NCBI GenBank assembly: GCA_002083435.1 | Contig: LWDJ01000005.1 | Location: 1-64,000 of the forward strand | Origin: Proteobacteria bacterium SG_bin6 | Lineage (GTDB): Bacteria; Pseudomonadota; Alphaproteobacteria; Sphingomonadales; Sphingomonadaceae | DNA: 64,000 bases | Direction of reading: 5' to 3' | Shown: positions 25,891 through 34,854 of the stretch, piece by piece | Numbering within the stretch: the first letter of the stretch is position 1 | How the letters are laid out: the number at the start of each line of letters is the position of its first letter | The notes under the pieces: model-generated | Told to the model about the DNA's origin: nothing | Seen by the model: the letters and a program-made list of their open reading frames with translations, nothing else | The model's database searches: none | Program-made: the position numbers and the translations under genes

Positions 25891-26706
25891 TCAGCGCTGG
25901 CAGCGCGCGCAGAAAAAGGTCGATCGCCCGCCATCGACGCGGCGACGGACCGGCGCGGCGCAGGCGGGGCACGCCTCCCCCTCGCGGCCATAGACGCGCC
26001 AGTCCTTGCTGAAATAGCCAAGCTCGCCATCGGGCCGGGCATAGTCGCGCAGCGACGAGCCGCCGGCGGCGATCGCGGCGGTCAACACCATCCGCACCGC
26101 CTCGACCAGCGGCCCCAGGCGCGGCGTCGCCACCCGGCCGGCGGCACGGTTTGGGGCGATGCCGGCGATGTGCAGCGCCTCGCACACATAGATGTTGCCG
26201 AGCCCCGCGACGATCCGCTGATCGAGCAGCAGCGCCTTCACCGGCGCGATCCGCCCGGCGAAGCGCGCGGCGAGATGCGCGGGCGTAAAGTCTGGCCCCA
26301 AGGGCTCCGGCCCCAGCGCCGCGAACGGGCCCCAAGCGGCGAGCGCCGCGCTTTCCAAGAGATCGACCGAGCCGAAGCGGCGCGGATCGTTGAGTGCCAC
26401 GCGCCGCCCGCTGTCGGTTTCGATCACCAGATGATCGTGCGGCAGCACCTCGCTCGGATCGAGCCGCCAGCGCCCGGACATGCCCAGGTGGAACACCATC
26501 GTGTCGCCGCGATCGGTTTCGATCAGCCCATATTTGGCGCGACGGCCGAGCGTCGTCACCCGCGCGCCGGTCAGCCGCTGCGCCAGGTCCGGCGGAAAGG
26601 GCCGACGCAGATCGGCGCGATGCGTGACGACGCGGGTGAGCCGCGCGCCCTCCAGCACGGGGGCCAGGCCGCGGACGGTCGTTTCAACCTCTGGAAGTTC
26701 GGGCAA
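25891..26706 (-). CDS. mutM: Formamidopyrimidine-DNA glycosylase
   Basis: MutM (Fpg) removes 8-oxoguanine and formamidopyrimidines and nicks the strand. The 271-aa protein begins PELPEVETTVRGL after the initiator, giving the catalytic Pro2 and Glu3. The GRRAKYGL loop carries the catalytic lysine. A C-terminal zinc finger has CPAC and CARC pairs. The start codon is TTG with GGAAG upstream. The gene sits between rpsT and a small membrane protein gene on the same strand. Confidence 0.97.
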   Translation of the reverse strand: MPELPEVETTVRGLAPVLEGARLTRVVTHRADLRRPFPPDLAQRLTGARVTTLGRRAKYGLIETDRGDTMVFHLGMSGRWRLDPSEVLPHDHLVIETDSGRRVALNDPRRFGSVDLLESAALAAWGPFAALGPEPLGPDFTPAHLAARFAGRIAPVKALLLDQRIVAGLGNIYVCEALHIAGIAPNRAAGRVATPRLGPLVEAVRMVLTAAIAAGGSSLRDYARPDGELGYFSKDWRVYGREGEACPACAAPVRRRVDGGRSTFFCARCQR

Positions 26707-26724
26707 GGTGGCGCCGCTTCCGGA

Positions 26725-26910
26725 TCAGCGCCGCCCGTCGCGCGCATTGCGCCGCGCTTCGAGCTCGGCGACCTTGTTGCGCTGGGCGAGTTTACGCGCC
26801 TTCTCGCGATTGATCCTGCCAACCATTTCGATCGCGCCGAACAATGCGATCGGCACGGCGATAAGCAGCACGATCAGGCCGACTTCCCAACTATCGAGAT
26901 GACTGAACAT
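26725..26910 (-). CDS. Small single-pass membrane protein, 61 aa
   Basis: The start is MFSHLDSWEVG, followed by a membrane helix (about residues 12-30, LIVLLIAVPIALFGAI). A basic, charged cytoplasmic helix follows (REKARKLAQRNKVAELEARR). The ATG at 26910 has AGAAGG 5 bases upstream and is preferred over an upstream in-frame start. The layout resembles small membrane-associated scaffolds, but no family is recognised. It lies 18 bases upstream of mutM on the same strand. Confidence 0.65.
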   Translation of the reverse strand: MFSHLDSWEVGLIVLLIAVPIALFGAIEMVGRINREKARKLAQRNKVAELEARRNARDGRR

Positions 26911-26955
26911 CAAAACCTTCTGGTGTCCTTGCGTGCCCCACCGCAATGGCGGCGC

Positions 26956-26961
26956 GTTATA
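26956..26961 (-). promoter_or_regulatory. Possible -10 box for the small membrane protein/mutM unit
   Basis: TATAAC on the minus strand lies 46 bases before the ATG of the small membrane protein, in a locally AT-rich stretch. No good -35 was found at 16-18 bases. Confidence 0.3.
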
Positions 26962-27062
26962 AGTATTTACCGAAATTGCAAGTTACGCTTGTGACCGCCG
27001 CTCAATGCAGCCCCTCCCTTTGCCATTTGCCCCCGCCCCCCGGCTTGGCTAGAGCGAGCGGC

Positions 27063-27794
27063 ATGAGCGAGACGGTATCCTTTGGCTATCAGCAAGTAAG
27101 CCCGGCGGAAAAGACCGCACGCGTCGGACAGGTGTTTCAGAGCGTCGCGCGGCGCTATGACCTGATGAACGACGCGATGTCGGCCGGGATGCACCGGCTT
27201 TGGAAGGATCGCTTCGTTCGCCGCGTGAAGCCGCGCCTGGGCGAATCGGTCCTCGATATGGCGGGCGGCACGGGCGACATCGCTTTCCGCCTGGCGGCGA
27301 GCGGTGCGAGCGTGACCGCCGCCGACATCAACCCGGCGATGCTCGAGGTCGGGATGCAGCGCGCGGCGCGGCGCGGGATCGACGGGCTGGTTTGGACCGA
27401 GGCCAATGCCGAGAAGCTGAGCTTTCCCGAGAAATTCTTCGACGCCTACACGATCGCCTTCGGCATCCGTAACGTGACCGACATTCCTGCCGCGCTCGCC
27501 GAGGCGCACCGCGTGTTGCGGCGCGGCGGCCGTTTCTTCTGCCTCGAATTCTCACAGACCTTGTGGCCGGGCTTCGCCGAGCTTTACGATGCCTATTCGC
27601 ATCATCTCGTCCCCCGGCTCGGGCGCGCGCTGGCGCGTGACGAGGACAGTTATCGCTATCTGATCGAATCGATCCGGCGGTTTCCGGATATGGAACGGTT
27701 CGCGGGGATGATCCGCGACGCGGGCTTCGCCCAGGTCGCGGTCGAGCCGGTGCTCGGCGGGCTGGTCGCGATCCACAGCGGCTGGAAAATCTGA
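27063..27794 (+). CDS. ubiE: Demethylmenaquinone/ubiquinone C-methyltransferase UbiE
   Basis: UbiE performs the C-methylation step of ubiquinone (and menaquinone) synthesis with SAM. The 243-aa protein starts MSETVSFGYQQVSPAEK. The family segment RYDLMNDAMSAGMHRLWKD, SAM motif I (DMAGGTGDIA) and the IAFGIRNV signature are present. The ATG at 27063 is chosen by family match; upstream in-frame codons are not conserved. ubiB follows 25 bases downstream, so the two quinone genes are probably one unit. Confidence 0.97.
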   Translation: MSETVSFGYQQVSPAEKTARVGQVFQSVARRYDLMNDAMSAGMHRLWKDRFVRRVKPRLGESVLDMAGGTGDIAFRLAASGASVTAADINPAMLEVGMQRAARRGIDGLVWTEANAEKLSFPEKFFDAYTIAFGIRNVTDIPAALAEAHRVLRRGGRFFCLEFSQTLWPGFAELYDAYSHHLVPRLGRALARDEDSYRYLIESIRRFPDMERFAGMIRDAGFAQVAVEPVLGGLVAIHSGWKI

Positions 27795-27819
27795 TCATGG
27801 CCATGCTGGTGACGCGCGC

Positions 27820-29355
27820 GTGACGGCGCCTGCCATTCATCTGTGGCGGTTGCTCAAATGGGGCCGCACGCTCGCTCGTCACGGGGCGTTGCGCGGGATC
27901 GAGCGCGATCCCAACACCCCCGCGCCGGTGCGCCGGCTGTGTCGCATCGCGCGGCTCGGCGCGCGGGTGCCGGCGACGCCCGCTTATGCCGACGCGCTCG
28001 AGGCGATCGGGCCGCCCGCGATCAAGCTGGGGCAGACGCTGGCGACCCGCCCCGATCTGATCGGCGAGGACGCGGCGCGCGATCTGGAGCGGCTGCAGGA
28101 CGCGGTGCCGCCCCTGCCCTACGCCGTGATCGAAGCGGAACTGCGCAACAGCTTTGGTCGCCCGCTCGACCAGATTTTCGCCGAGATCGATCCCAAGCCC
28201 GTCGGCGCCGCCTCGATCGCGCAGGTCCACCGAGCAATCACCACCGATGGCAGGCAGGTGGCGGTGAAAGTGCTCCGCCCGGGCGTCGAGGAAGAATTCG
28301 CCAAGGCGATCGACACCTATGAATGGGCCGCGGCGCATCTCGAGGCGTTCGGTGGCGAGCTGAGCCGGCTGCGCCCGCGGCTGGTGATCGAGACGTTCAA
28401 GCGCTGGACCGCCCGCGAGCTCGATCTGCGGCGCGAGGCGGCCTCGGCGAGCGAACTCGCCGAGTCGATGATCGCCGAGCCCGATTTCGTCGTGCCCAAG
28501 ATTGATTGGCAGCGAACCACGGGGCGCGTGCTCACGCTCGAATGGATCGAGGGGATCAAGCTTTCCAAGCGCGATCAGTTGCTTGCCGCCGGGCACAACC
28601 CGGCACGGCTGGCGCAGACGCTGGTACAGGCTTTCCTGCGCCAGGCGATCGCCGAGGGGTTCTTCCACGCCGATCTTCATCAAGGCAATTTGTTCGCGCT
28701 GCCCGGGGACCGGCTGGCGGCGATCGATTTCGGCATCATGGGCCGGATCGACCGGCGCGCGCGCGTTTGGCTCGCCGAGATCCTCTATGGCCTGATCACC
28801 GGCAATTACCGGCGCGTGGCGGAAATCCATTTCGAGGCGGGCTATGTGCCGCCGCATCATAATGTCGGCGAGTTCGCAACGGCGCTCCGCGCGGTCGGCG
28901 AGCCGATGCGCGGCATGGCGGTGAAAGACATGTCGGTCGGCCAGATGCTCGACGGGCTGTTCAACATCACCCGCGACTTCGACATGCAGACCCAACCCCA
29001 TCTGCTGCTGCTGCAGAAGACGATGGTGATGGTGGAGGGGGTCGCGACCGCGCTCGATCCCGACATCAACATGTGGGAGACGGCGGCGCCGTTCGTGCGC
29101 GAATGGATTCGCACCGAATTGGGGCCGGAGACGGCGATCGCCGATCGGTTGATCGAGGATGTCCGCACCCTCGCCCGCCTGCCCGAGCTGGTGCGCAATA
29201 TCGAGCGCCACTTCCCCAGCCCCGGCGGCGCCCCGCCCGCCCCGCCGCTCAAGCCCGTCGAACTCGTGCGCATTGGCGCCGGCTGGCGCTATGCCACGGT
29301 CGGGCTGCTGAGCGGGTTCACCGGTGTCTTGCTCGCCTGGCTGGTGCTCGGCTGA
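27820..29355 (+). CDS. ubiB: UbiB-type atypical kinase/ATPase for ubiquinone synthesis
   Basis: This is an ABC1/ADCK/UbiB-family protein, membrane-associated and needed for ubiquinone synthesis. The 511-aa protein has the KxGQ motif (IKLGQTLATRPDL) in place of a normal glycine loop. It also has the AAASIAQVHRA-like Ala-rich loop, HADLHQGNL (catalytic Asp region), DFGIMGR (metal binding) and a hydrophobic C-terminal anchor (VGLLSGFTGVLLAWLVLG). The start is a GTG at 27820. The stop overlaps the next gene start (TGATG). Confidence 0.95.
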   Translation: MTAPAIHLWRLLKWGRTLARHGALRGIERDPNTPAPVRRLCRIARLGARVPATPAYADALEAIGPPAIKLGQTLATRPDLIGEDAARDLERLQDAVPPLPYAVIEAELRNSFGRPLDQIFAEIDPKPVGAASIAQVHRAITTDGRQVAVKVLRPGVEEEFAKAIDTYEWAAAHLEAFGGELSRLRPRLVIETFKRWTARELDLRREAASASELAESMIAEPDFVVPKIDWQRTTGRVLTLEWIEGIKLSKRDQLLAAGHNPARLAQTLVQAFLRQAIAEGFFHADLHQGNLFALPGDRLAAIDFGIMGRIDRRARVWLAEILYGLITGNYRRVAEIHFEAGYVPPHHNVGEFATALRAVGEPMRGMAVKDMSVGQMLDGLFNITRDFDMQTQPHLLLLQKTMVMVEGVATALDPDINMWETAAPFVREWIRTELGPETAIADRLIEDVRTLARLPELVRNIERHFPSPGGAPPAPPLKPVELVRIGAGWRYATVGLLSGFTGVLLAWLVLG

Positions 29356-30470
29356 TGAGCGCGCGGGCGCCGCTGTGGCTCGCCGCTCCTAGCGCCTATG
29401 CCGGGCTTGACGCTCCCCGCGCCCGGGCGATCGCGCTGATCTGGGCGGTGCTGCTGCTCGCCTGCCTCGCCGCGCTCTCGATCCCGCCGCCGCCCCAGGC
29501 GCAAGCCGTGCCCGGCGATCCGGCGAGCAACGTGACCGACATCATGCTGTATGAATCGATCGCGGCCGGCGTGCGGGGCGGCGGCAATTATTACACCGTC
29601 GCCGCCGACGCGCTGCGCCGGGGCGAGTTTCCGCTGAAACCCTTCGTCACTTTCCGCCTGCCGACGCTCGCGATGGTGCAGGCCTATCTACCGCCGGCGC
29701 TGGTGATCGCGCTGCTCTATGCGCTGACAGCGGGGGTGGGCTTCGCCTGGTATCGGGTGCTGCGCCCGGCCTTTGTACGCCCGCTCGCGCTGGTGCTGGC
29801 GCTGGTGCTGCTCGGCGCGGCAATGATCGTGTTCGTCCAGCCGAGCCTGATCCCGCTCCACGAGGTGTGGGCCGGGCCGCTGATCGCGCTGTCGCTCGCT
29901 TTGTGGCGGCCGGGGGCGGCGCGCGACGCGATCGGGGTGGCGCTGATCGCGATGCTGGTGCGCGAGACGGCGGCCCTCTACGCGCTGGTGATGCTGGGCC
30001 TCGCGCTGATCGAGCGGCGGCGGGGCGAGGCGTGGGGTTGGGTGGCGGCGCTGGGCGTGCTCGCGGTGGTCGTCACCTGCCATGCCTGGGCGGTGTCGCG
30101 AGTGGTGACGGTGGACGACGCGGTCTCGCCCGGCTGGCATGGGCTGCTCGGCTTCGGCTATTTCGTGAAGGTGATGACGCTGTCGACCGCGCTCGCCGAA
30201 CTGCCGCTGCTGATCGCCGCGCCGCTGGTGGGGGCGGCGCTGATCGGCTGGAGCGGCTGGGCCGATCCGCGCGCGCGGCGGGTGCTCGCGACGATCGCTG
30301 CTTACGGGGCACTGCTCGCGCTGTTCGCGCGGGCGAACAATTTCTACTGGGGGCTGCTCGCCGCGCCTACCTTGTTGATTGGCCTCGCTTTTCTGCCCGA
30401 TACCGTGCGCGATCTGTGGGCCAGCGCCGCCGCCCGGCGCCGCATCACCGTGACGAGGCTGAAGCGATGA
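29355..30470 (+). CDS. Polytopic membrane protein, possible GT-C type
   Basis: This 371-aa protein has about eight to ten hydrophobic helices. The first extracytoplasmic loop contains DPASNVTDIMLYESIAAG, where acidic residues after the first helix recall GT-C glycosyltransferases. A large soluble domain is lacking. It overlaps ubiB by one base (TGATG) and coaBC by 4 bases (ATGA), so it is translated inside that operon. No characterised family is recognised. A lipid-linked sugar transferase role is a guess from topology and the acidic loop. Confidence 0.7.
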   Translation: MSARAPLWLAAPSAYAGLDAPRARAIALIWAVLLLACLAALSIPPPPQAQAVPGDPASNVTDIMLYESIAAGVRGGGNYYTVAADALRRGEFPLKPFVTFRLPTLAMVQAYLPPALVIALLYALTAGVGFAWYRVLRPAFVRPLALVLALVLLGAAMIVFVQPSLIPLHEVWAGPLIALSLALWRPGAARDAIGVALIAMLVRETAALYALVMLGLALIERRRGEAWGWVAALGVLAVVVTCHAWAVSRVVTVDDAVSPGWHGLLGFGYFVKVMTLSTALAELPLLIAAPLVGAALIGWSGWADPRARRVLATIAAYGALLALFARANNFYWGLLAAPTLLIGLAFLPDTVRDLWASAAARRRITVTRLKR

Positions 30471-31735
30471 AGCGCGTGCTGCTGATCGTCGGTGGCGGGA
30501 TCGCGGCCTACAAGGCGTGCACCCTGGTGCGGCTGCTGAAGAAAAGCGGCATCGCCGTGCGCTGCGTACTGACCGAGGCGGGCGCGCAGTTCGTGACGCC
30601 GATGACGCTCGCCGCCTTGTCAGAAAACCCGGTCCATACCAGCCTTTGGGACTTAAAGGACGAGACCGAAATCGGCCATATCCAGTTGAGCCGCGAGGCT
30701 GATCTAGTGGCCGTCGTGCCGGCGAGCGCCGATTTACTTGCAAAGATGGCCGCTGGGATCGCGAATGACTTAGCCACCACTTTACTGCTCGCGACCGACA
30801 AGCCGGTGCTCGCCGCGCCGGCGATGAACGTGCGGATGTGGCACCACCCCGCGACTCAGCGCAATCTCAAGCAGTTACGCGCCGATGGTGTCACGCTGCT
30901 CGAACCCGACGAGGGGCCGATGGCGTGCGGCGAGTTCGGCCCCGGGCGCCTGCCCGAGCCCGAGGCGATCCACGCCGCGATCCTGGCGATGCTGGAAAAT
31001 GCGCGCCCGCTGCCCCTGCCGGGCACGCCCGCGCCGCTGCCGGGCACTGCCGCGCCCCTCTCGGGCAACGCAACGCCGCCGCCAGCCGCTGCCAGGCCGC
31101 TCTTGGGCAGTCACCTGATCGTTACCGCGGGACCGACGCACGAGCCGATCGATCCGGTGCGCTATCTCGCCAATCGATCGTCGGGCAAACAGGGTTTCGC
31201 GATCGCCGGGGCGCTCGCCGCGCTCGGCGCGCGGGTGACGTTGGTCGCGGGGCCGGTGACGCTCGCCACCCCCGACGGAGTGACGCGGGTCGATGTCGAG
31301 ACCGCGCTCGAGATGGCGGCGGCGGTCGAGGCGGCGCTACCGGCGGACGGCGCGGTGCTGGTCGCCGCAGTCGCCGACTGGCGGGTCGCGGCGGCGGCGC
31401 AGAAGCTGAAGAAGCAAGGCGGCGCCCCCGCGCTCCAACTGGTCGAGAATCCCGACATCCTGGCGGGCCTCGCCCGGCACGAGCGCCGCCCCCGGCTGGT
31501 GGTGGGGTTCGCGGCGGAGACCGAGCGGGTGATCGAGCACGCCCAGGCCAAGCTCGCGCGCAAGGGGGCGGACTGGATCGTCGCCAACGACGTATCCGGC
31601 ACGGTGATGGGGGGCGAGGCGAACGCGGTGCATCTGGTCCGCGCCGACGGGGTGGAAAGCTGGCCCGAAGCCCCCAAGGCCGAGGTCGCGCGGCTGCTCG
31701 CGGCGCGGATCGCCGAGGCGCTGACGCGCGCCTGA
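30467..31735 (+). CDS. coaBC: Bifunctional phosphopantothenoylcysteine decarboxylase/synthetase
   Basis: CoaBC makes 4'-phosphopantothenoylcysteine and decarboxylates it to phosphopantetheine in coenzyme A synthesis. The 422-aa protein has an N-terminal flavin CoaC domain with VPASADLLAKMAAGIAND, PAMNVRMW and catalytic Cys154 (MACGEFGPGRL). The C-terminal CoaB domain has TAGPTHEPIDPVRYL, SSGKQG and AAVADWR. The linker (about residues 182-212) is unusual: a Pro/Leu/Gly repeat in which PLPGT- or PLSGN-like units recur. The ATG overlaps the preceding gene stop. Confidence 0.96.
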   Translation: MKRVLLIVGGGIAAYKACTLVRLLKKSGIAVRCVLTEAGAQFVTPMTLAALSENPVHTSLWDLKDETEIGHIQLSREADLVAVVPASADLLAKMAAGIANDLATTLLLATDKPVLAAPAMNVRMWHHPATQRNLKQLRADGVTLLEPDEGPMACGEFGPGRLPEPEAIHAAILAMLENARPLPLPGTPAPLPGTAAPLSGNATPPPAAARPLLGSHLIVTAGPTHEPIDPVRYLANRSSGKQGFAIAGALAALGARVTLVAGPVTLATPDGVTRVDVETALEMAAAVEAALPADGAVLVAAVADWRVAAAAQKLKKQGGAPALQLVENPDILAGLARHERRPRLVVGFAAETERVIEHAQAKLARKGADWIVANDVSGTVMGGEANAVHLVRADGVESWPEAPKAEVARLLAARIAEALTRA

Positions 31736-31738
31736 CAC

Positions 31739-33166
31739 TTACGCCGCGACCAACTCCCGCGCCACCCTTGCGGCCTCGCGTGATCCAAGCTTCGCCCCGC
31801 GCGCCGATCCCCACACCGCCACCAGCAGCATCAGCAGCGGGGTCATGAACGCGCGGTGGCGCTCGCCGAATTCGAACCAGACGCCGAACAGCAGCAGCTG
31901 CGCGAACCCGGCGGCGACCAGCAGCAGCGCGGCGCGCGCGGCGGCATCGTCGCGCCAGCGCGCGGCGGCGAGGCTCGCCGCCCACAGCAGCAACTGCGCG
32001 CCCTGGAGCAGCGGCAGCCATAAGGCGGCGGCCGCCCCCGCGAGCGGCGGGCGCATCGCCGCCAGCCGCACCAGCGCGAAATCCCCCGCCCCGGTCGCGC
32101 GGAGCAATTTGGCGAAGTTCAGCCAGGCGAAGCCCAGCGGATGGGCGATGATCCACGCCTTGGCCTCGGCCGAGGCGCGCGCGCCATAGGCCAGCTCGGG
32201 CAGGCCGCGCCAGCCGGGCGGCTCGGGCTCCCACACCCCGCTCGCCCCGGCATGGTTGCCGATCCACAGACTCACCCCGCCCGCGCTGGTGAGCGGCACG
32301 AAGGCGCCGAACAGCGCCGCGTTGCGCAGCCACCAGGGCAGCATCACGAGCACGGCGACCGCCGCCGCCATGCCCCCGCGCCGCGCCAGCCCGGCCACCC
32401 CCAGCCGCCAGCCAACAGCGAGCCCGAACAGCCCCGCGATCGGCGCCCAACCCGGCTGGGTGAGCGCGAGCAACCCCGCCGCCGCCCCTAGCGCGACCAC
32501 CGGCGGGCGCTCGGCGAGCCACAACCGCGCAATCGCCAGCACCAGCAGGATCGCGAGCGATTCCTTCTGGGCGAGCGGCGCGTCGAACCACGCGGCGGGC
32601 CACAGCAGCAGCAGCAGCCCCGCGCGCCGCCCGGCGAGCGGCGCGCCGATCGCGCGGCCGATGCTGGCGACAAGCGCCGCGCTCGCCAGATCGAGCGCGC
32701 CCGACAGCGCAAGCAGGCTCGCGGTGCCGGCGCCGAACGCCAGCGTCCACCCGGCGAGCAGCAGCGGATAGGCCGGCGGGTAGAGCGCCCACACCCGCAG
32801 CCCCATGAACGGCTCGTCGATCCACAGCCCGGCGCCAGCGCGCAGATGCTCGGCGAGAAGCAGATAGCTGTGCGGATCGCCGGGCGAGACCCGCCCGCTG
32901 CTCAGCCACCCCGCCACGATCCGCCCGGCGAGCGCGAGCAGCAACACCGCCGGCACCAGCGCGCGCCGCGCGGCCGCGACCCAGGCCAGCGCGCAAGCAC
33001 CCAGCCACGCCACCACGAGCAGCCCGCCCTCCGACGCCGCGCCCCAGCGCATCGCCAGCGAAGGCGTCGCGAACAGGCCGTAGGCCACGATCAGCGCGAG
33101 CAGCGCCCAGCTCGCGCGCGCCCACCATGGCTGCGGGGAGAACAGGTTTGGCATCATGCGTGCCAT
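31739..33166 (-). CDS. Polytopic membrane protein, GT-C (family 39-like) glycosyltransferase candidate
   Basis: This protein of about 475 aa has ten or more membrane helices. The first large loop reads SPGDPHSYLLLAEHL and then DEPFMGLRVWALYPPAYPLL, which fits the acidic, sugar-donor-binding first loop of ArnT/PMT-like GT-C enzymes. PLAQKESLAI and LTQPGWAP segments are also typical. Several start codons lie close together (33172 GTG; 33166, 33157 and 33154 ATG); I give 33166. It converges on coaBC with 3 bases between stops. Donor and acceptor are unknown. Confidence 0.75.
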   Translation of the reverse strand: MARMMPNLFSPQPWWARASWALLALIVAYGLFATPSLAMRWGAASEGGLLVVAWLGACALAWVAAARRALVPAVLLLALAGRIVAGWLSSGRVSPGDPHSYLLLAEHLRAGAGLWIDEPFMGLRVWALYPPAYPLLLAGWTLAFGAGTASLLALSGALDLASAALVASIGRAIGAPLAGRRAGLLLLLWPAAWFDAPLAQKESLAILLVLAIARLWLAERPPVVALGAAAGLLALTQPGWAPIAGLFGLAVGWRLGVAGLARRGGMAAAVAVLVMLPWWLRNAALFGAFVPLTSAGGVSLWIGNHAGASGVWEPEPPGWRGLPELAYGARASAEAKAWIIAHPLGFAWLNFAKLLRATGAGDFALVRLAAMRPPLAGAAAALWLPLLQGAQLLLWAASLAAARWRDDAAARAALLLVAAGFAQLLLFGVWFEFGERHRAFMTPLLMLLVAVWGSARGAKLGSREAARVARELVAA

Positions 33167-33233
33167 AACCACCCCGATCCTAGCGCGCGGTTAAGCATTG
33201 CCGCCCGCCCCGGCCCCCGGCTAGGCAGGCGCC

Positions 33234-33716
33234 ATGAGCCTTACCCCGCGCATCGAACTCAAGATCCTCGACCCCCGGCTGCACGAATGGGGCCTGCCGC
33301 GCTATCAGACGGCGCTTTCGGCGGGGATTGATCTCCACGCCTGTATCGACGCGCCGCTGACGCTGGAACCGCAGGCGCCCGCCGTGCTGATCCCCTCCGG
33401 CATCGCGGTGCTGATGAACGATCCGCATCTGGTCGCCTTCCTGCTCGCGCGCTCGGGGCTGGGGCATCGCCATGGACTGGTGCTGGGGCAGGCGGTGGGG
33501 ACGATCGACGCCGATTATACCAACCAGATCTTCATCAGCGCCTGGTTGCGCACCCCGCCGGGCTCGGCGCCCTTCACGATCCAGCCCGGGGACCGCATCG
33601 CGCAATTGGTGTTCCTGCCGATCGCGCGGCCCGAATTCGCGATCGTGCAGGATTTCAGCACCCAGACCGAACGCGGCGAAGCGGGCTTCGGATCGACTGG
33701 GGTCAAAGTGCGTTGA
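33234..33716 (+). CDS. dut: Deoxyuridine 5'-triphosphate nucleotidohydrolase
   Basis: dUTPase hydrolyses dUTP to dUMP and keeps uracil out of DNA. The 160-aa protein has all five trimeric-dUTPase motifs: SAGIDL, ARSGLGHRHG, GTIDADY (catalytic Asp92), PGDRIAQLVF and the glycine-rich C-terminal TERGEAGFGSTG. The order and wording resemble the enterobacterial type. It diverges from the GT-C candidate and starts a run of five closely packed genes. Confidence 0.97.
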   Translation: MSLTPRIELKILDPRLHEWGLPRYQTALSAGIDLHACIDAPLTLEPQAPAVLIPSGIAVLMNDPHLVAFLLARSGLGHRHGLVLGQAVGTIDADYTNQIFISAWLRTPPGSAPFTIQPGDRIAQLVFLPIARPEFAIVQDFSTQTERGEAGFGSTGVKVR

Positions 33717-33745
33717 CCTCGGCCGGGGGGCCGATGGAGAAATGA

Positions 33746-34108
33746 TTGATCCTCGCCCTGCTGTTGCAGACCGCAATGCCGCCGATGCCCGCCTGGGACA
33801 TGATGCCACCGCTGCGCCTGCGCGAGGAACGGCACGTGTCAGCCGAATCGAGCCAGTTCGTCGCGGGTGAATATGCCCAGGGGCACTGCGCCCGGCCCGG
33901 GGCCATGCCGCATCTGTCGCTCGATGTCGCGCTGCTGATCGACCACGACGGCACGGTGGCGGCGAGCGTGCCGCGCGCGATCGATTGCCCCACGGTCGAA
34001 CAATTCGCCGCAGGGCTTGCAACCGGGTGGGCGCGGGGCAATCTCGCGCGGCGGGCGCGCCGGATCGGCTGGTATCGCCTGAGGCTGGACTTTGATTGGA
34101 CCGGATGA
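33746..34108 (+). CDS. Uncharacterised 120-aa protein between dut and an E1-like enzyme
   Basis: No family is recognised. A short hydrophobic start (MILALLLQTAMPPMPAW) could be a weak signal peptide. The body contains two cysteines, in GHCARPGA and IDCPTVEQF, and a DVALLIDHDGTVAASVPRAIDC beta-rich segment. The C-terminal part is Arg-rich and ends DFDWTG, not with a di-glycine. The start is TTG with GGAGA upstream; the nearby ATG is out of frame. The stop overlaps the next gene start by 4 bases (ATGA). The segment between the cysteines recalls periplasmic TonB-like C-terminal domains, but that is only an impression. Confidence 0.6.
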   Translation: MILALLLQTAMPPMPAWDMMPPLRLREERHVSAESSQFVAGEYAQGHCARPGAMPHLSLDVALLIDHDGTVAASVPRAIDCPTVEQFAAGLATGWARGNLARRARRIGWYRLRLDFDWTG

Positions 34109-34854
34109 GCCTTACCGACGCGCAGCTCGATCGTTATGCCCGGCAGTTGATCCTGAAGGAAATCGGCGGCGCCGGCCAGGCGGCGCTGCTGGGCGCCCAT
34201 GTCGCGCTGGTCGGCGCGGGCGGGATCGGGGCGCCGGCGATCCAATATCTGGCGGGCGCGGGGGTCGGCACGCTGACGCTGATCGACGATGATCTGGTGG
34301 CGCTCAGCAACCTTCAGCGCCAGACGCTCTATGGCATGGCCGATCTGGGCGAGCCGAAGGTCGCGGCGGCGGCGGCGGCGGTCGCGCGGCTGAACCCGGA
34401 GGTGCGGGTGATCGCCCAGCGGGCGCGGATCGACAGCGACAACGCGGCTGAACTGCTCGGCGCGGCGGACGTGGTGATCGACGGGTGCGACAATTTCGCG
34501 ACCCGGCTGGCGGTCGCCGACGCCGCGCTCGCGTCACGCAAGCCGCTGGTCTCCGCCGCGGTCGGCCAGTTCGAGGGGCAGCTCGGCGTGTTCCGCGGCT
34601 GGGAAGCGGACAAGCCCTGCTATCGCTGCTTCGTGGGTGGCGATCCCGAACGCGCGGGCACCAGTTGCGCCGAGGATGGCGTGCTCGGCGCGCTTACCGG
34701 GCTGCTCGGCAGCCTCGCCGCGCTCGAGGCGATCCGGCTGATCGCCGGCTTCGGGGCGGAGAGCGCCGGGCGGCTGCTGCTGATCGACGCGCTCGACCTG
34801 CGCTTCCGCACCCTCGCGCTGCCCAAGGACCCGGGGTGCCCGGCATGTCGCTGA
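34105..34854 (+). CDS. E1-like adenylyltransferase (MoeB/ThiF/HesA family)
   Basis: This 249-aa enzyme of the MoeB/ThiF/HesA group adenylates the C-terminus of a ubiquitin-like sulfur carrier. It has the nucleotide-binding GAGGIGAPAIQYLAG motif, the DDDLVALSNLQRQ segment, DGCDNFATR and two zinc CxxC pairs (Cys172/Cys175 and Cys245/Cys248). Cys188 lies at the usual site of the family cysteine. There is no C-terminal rhodanese domain. Start choice: the ATG at 34105 overlaps the upstream stop. No MoaD- or ThiS-like carrier with a GG end is encoded beside it, so the partner is unknown. Confidence 0.92.
   Translation: MSLTDAQLDRYARQLILKEIGGAGQAALLGAHVALVGAGGIGAPAIQYLAGAGVGTLTLIDDDLVALSNLQRQTLYGMADLGEPKVAAAAAAVARLNPEVRVIAQRARIDSDNAAELLGAADVVIDGCDNFATRLAVADAALASRKPLVSAAVGQFEGQLGVFRGWEADKPCYRCFVGGDPERAGTSCAEDGVLGALTGLLGSLAALEAIRLIAGFGAESAGRLLLIDALDLRFRTLALPKDPGCPACR

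Noticed and set aside
27797..27823. Eight-codon frame between ubiE and ubiB overlapping the ubiB GTG
   Set aside because: Too short to support; no clear ribosome site.
33746..34108. Ubiquitin-like carrier for the adjacent E1-like enzyme
   Set aside because: The C-terminus ends in TG rather than GG, and the N-terminus may be a signal peptide.
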